A DNA stretch of 16,513 bases from Moraxellaceae bacterium (GTDB lineage Bacteria; Pseudomonadota; Gammaproteobacteria; Pseudomonadales; Moraxellaceae). This document shows positions 5,953 to 14,694 of the stretch, piece by piece. The stretch lies in assembly GCA_014378805.1 (NCBI GenBank), contig JACMMY010000257.1:1-16513 (forward strand), given 5' to 3'. Position numbers and translations under genes: made by a program. The notes below the pieces were generated by a model. It saw only the letters and a list, made by a program, of their open reading frames with translations. It was not told where the DNA came from and did no database searches. Each line of letters starts with the position of its first letter. Position 1 is the stretch's first letter.

Positions 5953-8796
5953 TCAAGCATTCACTAAAATATCTCGCAACACAAACGGTAGGATGCCGCC
6001 ATGTTGGTAGTAATCTACTTCAATCGGCGTATCAATCCGCGATAATAACGGGACTTCTAGCGTTGAGCCATTTGCACGAGTAATCTTTAAGATAATATCG
6101 GATTGCGGTGTCATATGGTTGTTAACACCGATCAAATCAAAGGTTTCATCGCCGAGGAGTTGCAGTGTATTAATCGAATCATTGCCTTTAAATTGAAGAG
6201 GTAATACGCCCATACCGACTAAATTAGAACGATGAATCCGCTCGAAACTACGCGCAATGACAGCCTTGACGCCAAGCAGTTGCGTGCCTTTCGCAGCCCA
6301 ATCTCGGCTCGAACCCGTACCGTATTCCTCTCCTGCAAAGACAATCGTTGGAACGCCTTTTTTGATGTAATTCATTGCGGCTTCATACACGGTGGTTTGT
6401 AATCCGTTATAGATCGTATAGCCGCCTTCGACACGCGATCCATCTTCATTGAGCGGCAGCATCAGATTTTTGACCCGAACATTGGCAAACGTGCCACGAA
6501 TCATGATGTCGTGATTACCACGGCGCGAACCATAGGTATTAAAATCAGCCAGATGCACGCCGTGTTCTGTCAAATAAGTTCCCGCAGGCGTCGTGACACG
6601 GAATGAACCTGCTGGTGAAATGTGATCCGTCGTCACCGAATCGCCCAAAATTAATAGCGCTTTCGCTTTTTTAATTTCTTTCACAGGACTTGGTGTCATA
6701 CTGAAATTTTCAAAGAATGGTGGCTGAGCCATATAAGTGGATTTAGGCCATGTATAGACATCACCGTGCGCGCTCTTAATGTTATTCCATAGATCGTTGT
6801 CTTTGGTAAAGTCAGCATATTTTTCACGATAAACGTCAGGGTCTTGAGCAAATTTTAGGAGTGCTTTAATCTCTTCATCGGTCGGCCAAATATCTTTCAA
6901 ATAAACGGGTTGACCATCATTGCCTGTCCCCAAAGGTTCTTGGGTCATGTCAATGTTAGCGCGTCCCGCTAGTGCAAAGGCAACGACCAAGGGTGGCGAA
7001 GCGAGGAAGTTGGCGCGAATATTGGGATGAATACGCGCTTCAAAATTACGATTGCCTGATAAAACTGCGGCAGCCACGATGTCGTTTTCGACAATTGCAT
7101 CATTAAATTCCGCAGCGAGATCGCCCGCATTACCGATACAAGTTGTACATCCAAATGCCGCGACATTAAATCCAAGTTGATCTAAATACGACTGTAATCC
7201 CGCCGCAGTTAAATATTCAGGTACCACCCGCGAACCTGGACCAAAAGAGGTTTTTACGCGCGGATGAACTGTTAAGCCTTTTTCGACGGCTTTTTTTGCC
7301 AGTAATCCTGCGCCAATGAGCACGCTCGGATTGGATGTATTCGTACACGAGGTAATCGCAGCAATCAGCACGTCTCCATGTCCGAGATCAAGGTAGTCTG
7401 ATTCGCTCGGCATTGGCGGAATATGGTGGTCTGCTGTTGGGCGATTCGCGAGCATATCGGCTTCGCCACGAATAATTTCCCCATAATAATCAGATTTATG
7501 CGGTACTTGCGCGTTTGCGTTGTAGGTGCGTTTGGTCAAGTAACGTTTATGTAGGTCGCCTGCATTTTTGTTGAAACCATTGTCCAATAACGGTGCGCTA
7601 AACAGATGATCGAAACTCTCAGCCATGTTAGGCAGTTCGATACGGTCTTGTGGGCGTTTGGGTCCAGCGAGAGAAGGCACAATGTTGCTTAGGTCTAAAC
7701 TAAGATTTTGGCTGTAATCAATGTCACCTGCCTTTGGAATACCAAACAAGTTTTGAGCTTTAAAATAACTTTCAAACGCATCAATTTCTTCTTCACGGCG
7801 TCCAGTGCCGCGCATGTAATCGATGGTGACTTCATCGACAGGGAAGAAACCCATTGTTGCGCCATATTCAGGAGCCATATTGGCAATGGTTGCACGATCC
7901 GTTAGCGACAGTGATGCGGTTCCTTCGCCAATAAATTCAACGAATTTGCCGACGACTTTAGCTTTGCGCAGCATTTCAGTAATGGTTAATACAAGGTCAG
8001 TTGCGGTGACGCCTTCGCGTAACTTGCCTTTTAATTCGACGCCGACGACATCGGGCGTTAAGAAATAGACAGGTTGCCCGAGCATTCCTGCTTCGGCTTC
8101 AATTCCACCGACGCCCCAGCCCACCACACCCACTGCATTTATCATCGTGGTATGTGAGTCTGTACCAACCAATGTATCAGGGTAAAGAACGTCGTTTTTT
8201 TGCTGCACACCACGGAACAAATATTCAAGATTAACTTGATGCACAATCCCGAATCCAGGCGGAACAACACCAAAGGTATCAAACGCTTGCATTCCCCATT
8301 TTAAAAACTGGTAGCGCTCATTATTGCGCTTAAATTCTAGTTCCATATTTTTATGCAGTGAATCCGTCGTACCGTAATAATCCACTTGCACTGAGTGATC
8401 GACGACTAAATCAACAGGCACTAGTGGTTCAATTGCTTTGGGATTTTTGCCCATCTGTGCGGCGACATTACGCATCGCTGCCAAGTCGGCGAGTAAGGGC
8501 ACACCCGTAAAATCTTGCAGCACCACACGCGCAACCACAAACGGGATCTCATCCACACGAATGGCATTGGGTTGCCAATTGGCGAGTTGCCTGACGTGTT
8601 CCAAGGTGATTTTTTTGCCATCCACGTTGCGTAGCACCGATTCGAGCACGATCCGAATAGAGACAGGGAGTTTGGAAATTGAACCAACTCCCGCAGTTTC
8701 TAAAGCGGGGAGCGAATAAATTAGTCGACTAACGCCATTTTTGAGGTGAATGCTCTGTAGGCTATTATGCAAATTATGTTGGTTTTTTAATGACAT
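5953..8796 (-). CDS. acnA: Aconitate hydratase A (citrate/isocitrate isomerisation)
   Basis: This is an AcnA/IRP1-type aconitase, interconverting citrate and isocitrate through cis-aconitate in the TCA and glyoxylate cycles in the cytoplasm, with a 4Fe-4S cluster. The three cluster cysteines are visible: S-C-T-N-T-S (Cys484) and G-C-T-T-C-I-G-N (Cys550, Cys553, numbered from ATG 8796), the same spacing as in E. coli AcnA. Other signatures are D-S-H-T-T-M, S-P-E/A-P-E-Y-G-A-T-type segments and the swivel-domain G-S-S-R-D-W-A-A-K-G. From ATG 8796 it is 947 aa, longer than E. coli AcnA (891), partly through a longer linker before the S-C-T-N-T segment. The frame is open to ATG 8940 (995 aa), but those 48 residues do not look aconitase-like; GAGAT lies about 5 nt before ATG 8796. 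Strong overall identity makes the call firm. Confidence 0.97.
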   Translation of the reverse strand: MSLKNQHNLHNSLQSIHLKNGVSRLIYSLPALETAGVGSISKLPVSIRIVLESVLRNVDGKKITLEHVRQLANWQPNAIRVDEIPFVVARVVLQDFTGVPLLADLAAMRNVAAQMGKNPKAIEPLVPVDLVVDHSVQVDYYGTTDSLHKNMELEFKRNNERYQFLKWGMQAFDTFGVVPPGFGIVHQVNLEYLFRGVQQKNDVLYPDTLVGTDSHTTMINAVGVVGWGVGGIEAEAGMLGQPVYFLTPDVVGVELKGKLREGVTATDLVLTITEMLRKAKVVGKFVEFIGEGTASLSLTDRATIANMAPEYGATMGFFPVDEVTIDYMRGTGRREEEIDAFESYFKAQNLFGIPKAGDIDYSQNLSLDLSNIVPSLAGPKRPQDRIELPNMAESFDHLFSAPLLDNGFNKNAGDLHKRYLTKRTYNANAQVPHKSDYYGEIIRGEADMLANRPTADHHIPPMPSESDYLDLGHGDVLIAAITSCTNTSNPSVLIGAGLLAKKAVEKGLTVHPRVKTSFGPGSRVVPEYLTAAGLQSYLDQLGFNVAAFGCTTCIGNAGDLAAEFNDAIVENDIVAAAVLSGNRNFEARIHPNIRANFLASPPLVVAFALAGRANIDMTQEPLGTGNDGQPVYLKDIWPTDEEIKALLKFAQDPDVYREKYADFTKDNDLWNNIKSAHGDVYTWPKSTYMAQPPFFENFSMTPSPVKEIKKAKALLILGDSVTTDHISPAGSFRVTTPAGTYLTEHGVHLADFNTYGSRRGNHDIMIRGTFANVRVKNLMLPLNEDGSRVEGGYTIYNGLQTTVYEAAMNYIKKGVPTIVFAGEEYGTGSSRDWAAKGTQLLGVKAVIARSFERIHRSNLVGMGVLPLQFKGNDSINTLQLLGDETFDLIGVNNHMTPQSDIILKITRANGSTLEVPLLSRIDTPIEVDYYQHGGILPFVLRDILVNA

Positions 8797-8844
8797 GATG
8801 ATCTCGGTGTAAGCTGATAAAGTACAGGCGTGACACATTGGATG

Positions 8845-8898
8845 ATCAAGCGACTCGTCTATGGAGTCGTCAGATGCTGATTTCATTCTACGCTTGAT
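8845..8898 (-). other. Nested inverted repeats in the acnA leader
   Basis: Upstream of ATG 8796, ATCAAGCG (8845-8852) pairs with CGCTTGAT (8891-8898), and inside it CGACTC (8851-8856) pairs with GAGTCG (8864-8869) around a 7-base loop. The two stems share two bases, so they compete or stack. If transcription starts upstream, this would be a folded 5' leader of acnA mRNA. I see no match to a riboswitch class I know. Confidence 0.4.
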
Positions 8899-9018
8899 TG
8901 AGCGAAGTATCGTATCTGGGAGGGAGTTGGATTGTTTCATTATGCAAATGAAAAGAACGTCGGACTGCTAAACAGCCATGAGCTGCCAATCGGTGTGATG
9001 GACGAATTTTTAGATATA

Positions 9019-10158
9019 TTAATCAGCAGCTACGGGTTGAGATTTGACTGAATAAGTGATTGGGGCGCATTCGACGCGATTACGACCTGCAGCTTTGGCT
9101 CGATACATGGCCGCATCGGCGAGTTCAATGAGCCATTCTTCTGAAGGGTTGTCGAGTGGTTGTTCGGCAACACCGATACTCACTGTAAAACGCACATCTT
9201 CACAATCGGGGCTATTGATTGTGGTGCTTTCGATCGCTGAACGAATACGATTCGCTACAGCCAAAGCGTCGTCCGAGTCAATTTCTAAAAGTAAAATTGC
9301 AAATTCATCGCCGCCGAGTCGTGCCACAAAGTCGATTTGACGTGCCATTTTTCGGCAGACATTGGCAAGCGCGCAGATTGCTGCATCGCCAGTAGAGTGA
9401 CCATGAATGTCATTAATAGACTTGAAGTTATCGATATCTAAAACAATCAATGAGACGGGATGTTGAAAACGATGACTACGTGCAATTTCGCGGCGAACCA
9501 TCGGTATAAAATGGCGACGATTGCTGACACCCGTGAGTGGATCCGTATTGGAGGCAAATTCCAACGCGGCTTCAGAATCAAAACGAAAACGATAATTCAG
9601 CACAAAGGCATAATGAGTCAACATCATCGCAATAGCTGCAGGCCAAATCAGAACGGCATATTGTGCATGTTCAAAATTATGTGCAATACCCATTAAAGCA
9701 AGAACTTGCGGTAATCCAGCAAACAAGAACGTACTCATAATATTGACGCGTACCGAAAAACCTTGGAACATCAGAAGGGGCAGGAATAAGAAAAATACAA
9801 ATCCGCCTATTCCGTAAACCATACCTGTGTGAAGTCGGTTCAAAATCTCCACGTAATTTACTAACAGTAATAAACCAGCCATGACCGAGGCAATTTCGAG
9901 AACGCGGCGATTCTTGACATGCATAAACGCAAAAGAATAGACAATGAGTAACAAGAAAAGTAGGCGTAATCCAATCGTATGCTGCGCACCTATTGGGTCT
10001 GTGACGTAATCCCATACCCAATGTGATGTGCCGATGAGGGCGGTCATAAAGAACATGATTGCGCTAAAGGTACGATGATCTTCAAGCTTCTTATTGAGCA
10101 AATCTTCAGGTTCAGACAGAAATCTGAAAATATGACCACTTTTTTTTTGTTTAATCAT
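9019..10158 (-). CDS. Membrane-anchored diguanylate cyclase (GGDEF)
   Basis: The 379-aa protein joins two GTP into cyclic di-GMP. Residues 30-190 form about six hydrophobic segments (roughly 30-48, 62-80, 88-106, 114-132, 140-157, 168-188), so the sensor part is an inner-membrane domain with no family I recognise. The GGDEF domain follows: N-T-D-P-L-T-G-V-S-N-R-R (204-215), metal-binding D-I-D-N-F-K (241-246), and L-G-G-D-E-F (281-286). An inhibitory I-site R-Q-I-D lies exactly five residues before GGDEF, so both catalysis and product feedback look intact. Start ATG 10158 has only a weak AAGA upstream. Codons 4-7 contain an A9 run. There is no EAL domain. It stands alone between acnA and thrC, all in the same direction. 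Confidence 0.92.
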   Translation of the reverse strand: MIKQKKSGHIFRFLSEPEDLLNKKLEDHRTFSAIMFFMTALIGTSHWVWDYVTDPIGAQHTIGLRLLFLLLIVYSFAFMHVKNRRVLEIASVMAGLLLLVNYVEILNRLHTGMVYGIGGFVFFLFLPLLMFQGFSVRVNIMSTFLFAGLPQVLALMGIAHNFEHAQYAVLIWPAAIAMMLTHYAFVLNYRFRFDSEAALEFASNTDPLTGVSNRRHFIPMVRREIARSHRFQHPVSLIVLDIDNFKSINDIHGHSTGDAAICALANVCRKMARQIDFVARLGGDEFAILLLEIDSDDALAVANRIRSAIESTTINSPDCEDVRFTVSIGVAEQPLDNPSEEWLIELADAAMYRAKAAGRNRVECAPITYSVKSQPVAAD

Positions 10159-10300
10159 TGAATCTTAAACCTCAAAAATTAATCCCTACCCCGAGTCTTG
10201 TTATACCAGTATTTTTAGCAAATGTAACTTATCCAAAACATCATCATGATCAATGGTTCCGGAGGGCATCCTGCCCATTCCCGAAGCATAAACCATTATT

Positions 10301-11761
10301 CTATAGGCCGGTATGTTCAGCGATAAACGCTTTCATTTTGGCGACATCAGTTGTCATTAATGTGGACTGCTGTGGGAGCGCTTCGATGTTCTCAAAACCT
10401 GCAGGTCGCTCAGCATCCCGTCCGAGAGCCTCCTGAATGGTTTCATTAAACTTGGCTGCCAAAGCTGTTTCCAAAACAATCATGGGTACACCTTGCTCGA
10501 TATGTTCTAGTGCAACTTTGATGCCATCTGCGGTGTGCGTATCAATCGTAATGCCGTAATTTTTTTCAACTTGGCGAATGGTATTCAAACGATCTACATG
10601 AACAGACTTACCCGATTGAAAGCCAAACTGAGCGATTTTCTTGAATTCATCACCATCACTGCCTGCTTGACCTGATAAATCAAAACCACCGCTCGTTTCA
10701 ACGTTATGGAATAGTGCCGCAACACGTTCGGCATCACCGTCCAATAAATCATGAATAAAGCGTTCAAAATTAGAGGCTTTAGAAATATCCATCGATGGGC
10801 TCGTGGTATGCCATGTTTCAGCTGATTTACGCACCCGATATATACCTGTGCGGAAAAACTCATCCAACACGTCATTTTCATTGGTCGCAACAACGAGTTT
10901 GTCGATCGGCAGGCCCATCATACGCGCAATATGACCTGCACAGATATTCCCAAAATTACCTGAAGGAACAGTGAATGATACTTTTTGATCATTGCTAGTC
11001 GTTGCGGCAAGATAACCACGGAAGTAATAAACGACCTGAGCAACAACACGCGCCCAATTGATCGAATTGACCGTGCCGATTTTTTGCTTAATCTTGAACG
11101 CATGATCATTGGATACGGCTTTGACCATGTCCTGACAGTCATCAAACACGCCTTCGACCGCGATATTGAAAATATTAGGATCTTGCAGACTGAACATTTG
11201 AGCGGTTTGGAATGCGCTCATTTTCTTGTGTGGCGACAACATAAACACGCGAATGCCCTGTTTACCACGCATGGCATATTCTGCGGCGCTGCCTGTGTCA
11301 CCTGATGTGGCACCGAAAATATTCAGCTCTTCTTTTTGTTTATTGAGTGTGTACTCAAACAAATTGCCGAGCAACTGCATGGCCATGTCTTTAAAGGCGA
11401 GCGTGGGGCCGTTGGACAAGGCTTGTAAAATCAGCTTCCGTCCATCGTGATCTTCAAGCGTACGTAGTGGTGTGATTTGGCTGGCATCTTCGCCTGCGCG
11501 TGCATTGCGATAGACTTCGGCGGTGTAGGTTTTATCCACCAGCGCTTTTAGATCCGACTCAGGAATATCCGTTGCAAACTTACGAAGCACCTCAAATGCG
11601 AGTTCTGCATAGGAAAATGAGCGCCAAACATTTAGCTCATCCTTTGTTACTTGTGGATAAGATTGCGGTAAATATAAACCGCCATCAGGTGCGAGACCCG
11701 CTAAAAGGATTTCTGAAAAATTTTGTGCGGTGGCATGTCCACGAGTCGAGGCGTATTGCAT
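10301..11761 (-). CDS. thrC: Threonine synthase (PLP-dependent)
   Basis: It converts O-phosphohomoserine to threonine and phosphate, the last step of threonine synthesis, in the cytoplasm. The 486-aa length fits the longer threonine synthase class found in Gammaproteobacteria. Visible signatures are an N-terminal Y-A-S-T-R-G, L-A-P-D-G-G-L-Y-L-P, the PLP lysine in L-A-F-K-D-M-A-M-Q (Lys124), the phosphate-binding G-A-T-S-G-D-T-G-S-A-A (150-160) and S-G-N-F-G-N. ATG 11761 begins the conserved N-terminus; no strong ribosome site precedes it. hom lies upstream in the same direction but is separated by a terminator and about 390 bp, so thrC probably has its own promoter. The stop is TAG at 10303-10301. 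Confidence 0.97.
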   Translation of the reverse strand: MQYASTRGHATAQNFSEILLAGLAPDGGLYLPQSYPQVTKDELNVWRSFSYAELAFEVLRKFATDIPESDLKALVDKTYTAEVYRNARAGEDASQITPLRTLEDHDGRKLILQALSNGPTLAFKDMAMQLLGNLFEYTLNKQKEELNIFGATSGDTGSAAEYAMRGKQGIRVFMLSPHKKMSAFQTAQMFSLQDPNIFNIAVEGVFDDCQDMVKAVSNDHAFKIKQKIGTVNSINWARVVAQVVYYFRGYLAATTSNDQKVSFTVPSGNFGNICAGHIARMMGLPIDKLVVATNENDVLDEFFRTGIYRVRKSAETWHTTSPSMDISKASNFERFIHDLLDGDAERVAALFHNVETSGGFDLSGQAGSDGDEFKKIAQFGFQSGKSVHVDRLNTIRQVEKNYGITIDTHTADGIKVALEHIEQGVPMIVLETALAAKFNETIQEALGRDAERPAGFENIEALPQQSTLMTTDVAKMKAFIAEHTGL

Positions 11762-12102
11762 AAGATTTAAGCGAACGTTGAAAAATATTAGCTTAATATT
11801 GTCTCTATTATGGTGCGTTTAGTCGAGAAAAATTTACACCAATTGATGACTGGGATTTTTGAGGTGTATTTGCTATGGCGTTTGACTTTTACACTCAATC
11901 TCAGTTCACTGAACTTGTCGAAGTGCGTATCCGTAGATTGTTCTAGGTCGCCACACATTTCGAAAAAGTTCAATGGGCTAAGAGGCTTTTAAAAATAATG
12001 AAAGGCTTTTGTTGGGACTATCTTCGTGGTCGCCCGATTTTGATGTTGATTTAGGGTGACAACAAGGGCAGCCCCTACGGTACATTTTCCAAATATCACC
12101 AT
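11762..12102. other. Non-coding thrC-hom spacer with repeat-like fragments
   Basis: No convincing gene is seen; the ORFs of about 60 codons on either strand lack known motifs. The stretch includes AGTTCA-C-TGAACT (11903-11915), followed by a segment resembling the dispersed CTTCGACAAG-type intergenic repeat. It also includes TGGTCGCCC (12027-12035) pairing imperfectly with GGGTGACAA (12054-12062), followed by GGGCAGCCCCTACGG, which resembles another common dispersed repeat. These resemblances are from memory. The part nearest thrC must hold its promoter; TAATAT on the minus strand near 11790 is a weak -10 candidate. Confidence 0.45.
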
Positions 12103-12134
12103 AAAAAAACCCCCGATTTTATCGAGGGTTTTTT
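12103..12134 (-). terminator. Strong intrinsic terminator downstream of hom
   Basis: On the minus strand, ACCCTCGAT pairs with ATCGGGGGT (one T-G pair) around a 3-4 base loop, then runs into TTTTTTT. The A-tract on the other side makes it a possible bidirectional terminator. It begins about 15 bp after the hom stop at 12150 and isolates hom from thrC. Confidence 0.9.
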
Positions 12135-12149
12135 GCAAACGCATCCATA

Positions 12150-13454
12150 TTAACCGTCTAAAGTTTCCAAGCGAATACGAACCACAGGGGCTTCAATCGC
12201 AGTGAGCGCTTCGATGTCACGAATCGCAGCATTCATCGTCGCTTCAAGCACGGGTTGAGTCAGGATAATGACAGGCACATTGCCTTTTTCTTGAATCGGT
12301 TTTTGTAGAATCGCATCGATGTTAATGCCAGCACGACTCAAAATGCCAGTCACATCAGACAATACACCAGGATGATCTTGTGCTGATAAGCGCAAATAAT
12401 ATGCAGTATGCATTTGATCAGCTGCCAAAATCGGCGTGTTGTCTAATGACTCTGGTTGGAATGCCAGATGTGGTACACGTCCAGCACCTTGATTACCTAG
12501 CGCACGAACCAAATCAACGACGTCAGCGACAATCGCAGAAGCGGTTGGACCAGCTCCAGCGCCAGCGCCGTAATACAGTGTTGGACCAACGGCATTAGAA
12601 TGCACGAGTACGGCATTTTTTACGCCGTTTACATTGGCGATCAGACGATGTTCTGGGATGAGCGTTGGATGAACACGGAGTTCAAAACCAACATCGGTAC
12701 GCTTCGCAATGCCTAAGTGTTTGATCCGATAGCCGAGTTCTTCAGCATAGGTCACGTCTTCAGCAGTCAGCTTTGTAATGCCTTCGGTATAAACTTTTTC
12801 AAATTGCAGCGGAATACCAAAAGCCAACGACGCAAGCAAAGTCAGTTTATGCGCAGCATCAATCCCTTCAACATCAAAAGTTGGATCAGCCTCTGCATAA
12901 CCGAGCGCTTGCGCTTCGGCTAAAACATCCGCAAACGCACGACCTTTTTCACGCATTTCCGTCAGGATGAAATTACCTGTGCCATTGATGATGCCAGCGA
13001 GCCAGTCGATGCGGTTTGCAGACAAACCTTCGCGTAGCACTTTGATAATTGGAATTCCACCCGCAACTGCCGCTTCAAAGGCTACATAAACACCCGCAGC
13101 TTCAGCAGCTTGGAAAATTTCGTTGCCGTATTCTGCGAGTAATGCTTTATTGGCCGTCACGACGTGCTTGCCGTGTTTGATGGCGGTCATCACAACATCA
13201 TGTGCGAGTGTGGTTCCGCCAATGACTTCAATGACGATATCGACATCATCTTGTTTGACGATACTCAGTAAGTCATCGCTGAGCTTGACGCCTTCTAAGG
13301 CGAGATCAGGGCGCGGACGACGGCTACCCACATGCGTAATTTGAATCTCGTGACCCGTGCGTCGCGCAATTTCTGCAGCATTGTCTTGTAGCAAGCGAAC
13401 AGCGCCGCCGCCTACGGTTCCTAGACCCAAAATTGCCAGTTTGACTGGTTTCAC
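12150..13454 (-). CDS. hom: Homoserine dehydrogenase
   Basis: It reduces aspartate semialdehyde to homoserine with NAD(P)H, at the branch to threonine and methionine. From GTG 13454 the protein is 434 aa, the normal length for the monofunctional enzyme. It has the Rossmann motif G-L-G-T-V-G-G-G (10-17), the catalytic-domain stretch Y-A-E-A-D-P-T-F-D-V-E-G-I-D-A-A-H-K, and a C-terminal ACT domain beginning Y-L-R-L-S-A-Q-D-H-P-G-V-L, the usual site of threonine feedback. GTG 13454 was chosen because GAGG lies 8 nt upstream and the product then begins VKPVKLAILGLG; the frame stays open to a TTG at 13481. It lies after dsbC on the same strand and ends in a strong terminator. Confidence 0.96.
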   Translation of the reverse strand: MKPVKLAILGLGTVGGGAVRLLQDNAAEIARRTGHEIQITHVGSRRPRPDLALEGVKLSDDLLSIVKQDDVDIVIEVIGGTTLAHDVVMTAIKHGKHVVTANKALLAEYGNEIFQAAEAAGVYVAFEAAVAGGIPIIKVLREGLSANRIDWLAGIINGTGNFILTEMREKGRAFADVLAEAQALGYAEADPTFDVEGIDAAHKLTLLASLAFGIPLQFEKVYTEGITKLTAEDVTYAEELGYRIKHLGIAKRTDVGFELRVHPTLIPEHRLIANVNGVKNAVLVHSNAVGPTLYYGAGAGAGPTASAIVADVVDLVRALGNQGAGRVPHLAFQPESLDNTPILAADQMHTAYYLRLSAQDHPGVLSDVTGILSRAGINIDAILQKPIQEKGNVPVIILTQPVLEATMNAAIRDIEALTAIEAPVVRIRLETLDG

Positions 13455-13501
13455 AAGTGTTGCCTCGCGTGCAAATTTCAAAGAGCTGTATCATAGCCAA
13501 A

Positions 13502-13535
13502 ATCGCGTGCTTTCTCCAGTAGTGCAGCACGCGAT
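13502..13535 (-). promoter_or_regulatory. 9-bp hairpin between dsbC and hom (weak terminator or attenuator)
   Basis: ATCGCGTGC and GCACGCGAT are perfect inverted repeats separated by 16 bases. On the minus strand the stem is followed by TTTTGG, a short U-tract. It starts 42 nt after the dsbC stop and ends about 48 nt before the hom start. It may end part of the dsbC transcripts or tune hom. Confidence 0.5.
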
Positions 13536-13576
13536 TCAGTCTGTTTTCAGAAGAGAGGAAACAGGGTGTTGATGGA

Positions 13577-14377
13577 TTATTTCGCGTCGATATTCAGGAT
13601 CTTTGCCAGATCGTTCGCAGGCATATAGCCACCTAAATATTTACCATCCGAGTTATAGATTGCAGGTGTCCCATTCACGCCAATTTGCATACCGATGCGA
13701 CGCTGTTCAAGCACTGGGCTTTTGCAATCAGGTGCTTGGACGGGTAAACCGTGTTTTGCCGTAGTGATGGCAGACTTTCGATCTTCACTACACCAGACGG
13801 CTTGATTGATGGCAACATCGCCAGCAGAGCGTGGCCATGCAAGGTAGCGAACCTCAATCCCTTTAGCATTGATTTGTTCGATTTCGCCGTGCAGTTTACG
13901 GCAGTAACCACAATCCACATCAGTAAATGCATAGATTACTGCTTTAGGTTTGGAGGCTGGTGAAAATATAATCAGATCTTTTTCAGGAATGGCAGTAATC
14001 AGGCGTTTGGTTTCTTGGGCCTTGAGTGAATCAGAAATTTTGATGACTTCATTGTCGCCAAGTTTAACCAAATCTCCTTGCAGTAAAAACTGACCATCTC
14101 CACTCATATAAACGGGTGGTACATCATTGAAGGTGACCCAATAAAGATTGGGCATTTCTGTGCTGATGATTGCTGCAATTTTTGCATCCAATCCTGCCTT
14201 TTGAATGCGAGCAGCGATGGCTTTACGAACTGACTCAGGAGCATTTCCTGCAATGGTCTGCGTTGTCGTTGTCGCAGCGACACTTGCGGGTGTTGTGGAT
14301 GGTGTGTCTGATGATGCTTTGCTACAACCACTTATGGTCAACAGGAGTGTGGCAGCAACAGGCAATAACAGTTTCAT
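13577..14377 (-). CDS. dsbC: DsbC-type disulfide isomerase, predicted lipoprotein
   Basis: The 266-aa protein is a periplasmic thiol:disulfide isomerase. It has a short signal peptide ending in the lipobox I-S-G-C (Cys18), so it is probably a lipoprotein, then a Ser/Thr/Ala-rich linker (about 19-45), the DsbC dimerisation domain (about 46-115), and a thioredoxin domain with D-C-G-Y-C-R (Cys156, Cys159) and the cis-Pro loop G-T-P (Pro238). A second cysteine pair (Cys196, Cys218) matches the structural disulfide of DsbC. ATG 14377 has AAGGA 8 nt upstream. Its neighbourhood with xerD is shared with E. coli (xerD-dsbC), though here another gene lies between. E. coli DsbC is soluble, so the lipid anchor is a difference. 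Confidence 0.93.
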   Translation of the reverse strand: MKLLLPVAATLLLTISGCSKASSDTPSTTPASVAATTTTQTIAGNAPESVRKAIAARIQKAGLDAKIAAIISTEMPNLYWVTFNDVPPVYMSGDGQFLLQGDLVKLGDNEVIKISDSLKAQETKRLITAIPEKDLIIFSPASKPKAVIYAFTDVDCGYCRKLHGEIEQINAKGIEVRYLAWPRSAGDVAINQAVWCSEDRKSAITTAKHGLPVQAPDCKSPVLEQRRIGMQIGVNGTPAIYNSDGKYLGGYMPANDLAKILNIDAK

Positions 14378-14635
14378 GTATATATCCTTGGATGTTCAGT
14401 CTGTGGTCTGAGTGACGCGAGTAAAATATTATGCTTATCATAGCAAATTGCAGTCATCATAGAATGTAGTGCGCGTGTGAGAGGTTGTTTTGGATGGATG
14501 AACAGTCTTGTCGGTGTGCTATTGAATACAAATTTTTATAAATCAACGTCAAACGAAATAGAATAAGATCATGTCGATACAAATGTCGTATAAAAATATG
14601 AATTTAAACAACTGATTCAAGTCCGAAGTGATCTT

Positions 14636-14641
14636 TATAAT
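14636..14641 (+). promoter_or_regulatory. Possible -10 box of uraH
   Basis: A perfect TATAAT lies 54 bp before the uraH start. No good -35 lies at the right distance (TGATTC at 17 bp is poor), so the promoter may be weak or activator-dependent. The rest of the 14378-14694 gap is AT-rich, must also hold the divergent dsbC promoter, and shows no gene. Confidence 0.35.
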
Positions 14642-14694
14642 TTTTAGTTAAATCTAGTTTATGTCGTCTTTCGTTTAATCAAGAGTTTATTGTT

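Noticed and set aside
8797..8940. 48-residue N-terminal extension as part of aconitase
   Set aside because: It does not resemble aconitase, no ribosome site precedes 8940, and the usual N-terminus begins near ATG 8796; kept only as a leader question.
11788..11992. Small ORFs of about 60 codons on both strands in the thrC-hom spacer
   Set aside because: They overlap each other, have no convincing ribosome site or known motif, and span repeat-like sequence.
13452..13481. TTG 13481 as the hom start
   Set aside because: GTG 13454 has a GAGG at the right spacing and gives the usual family length and N-terminus.
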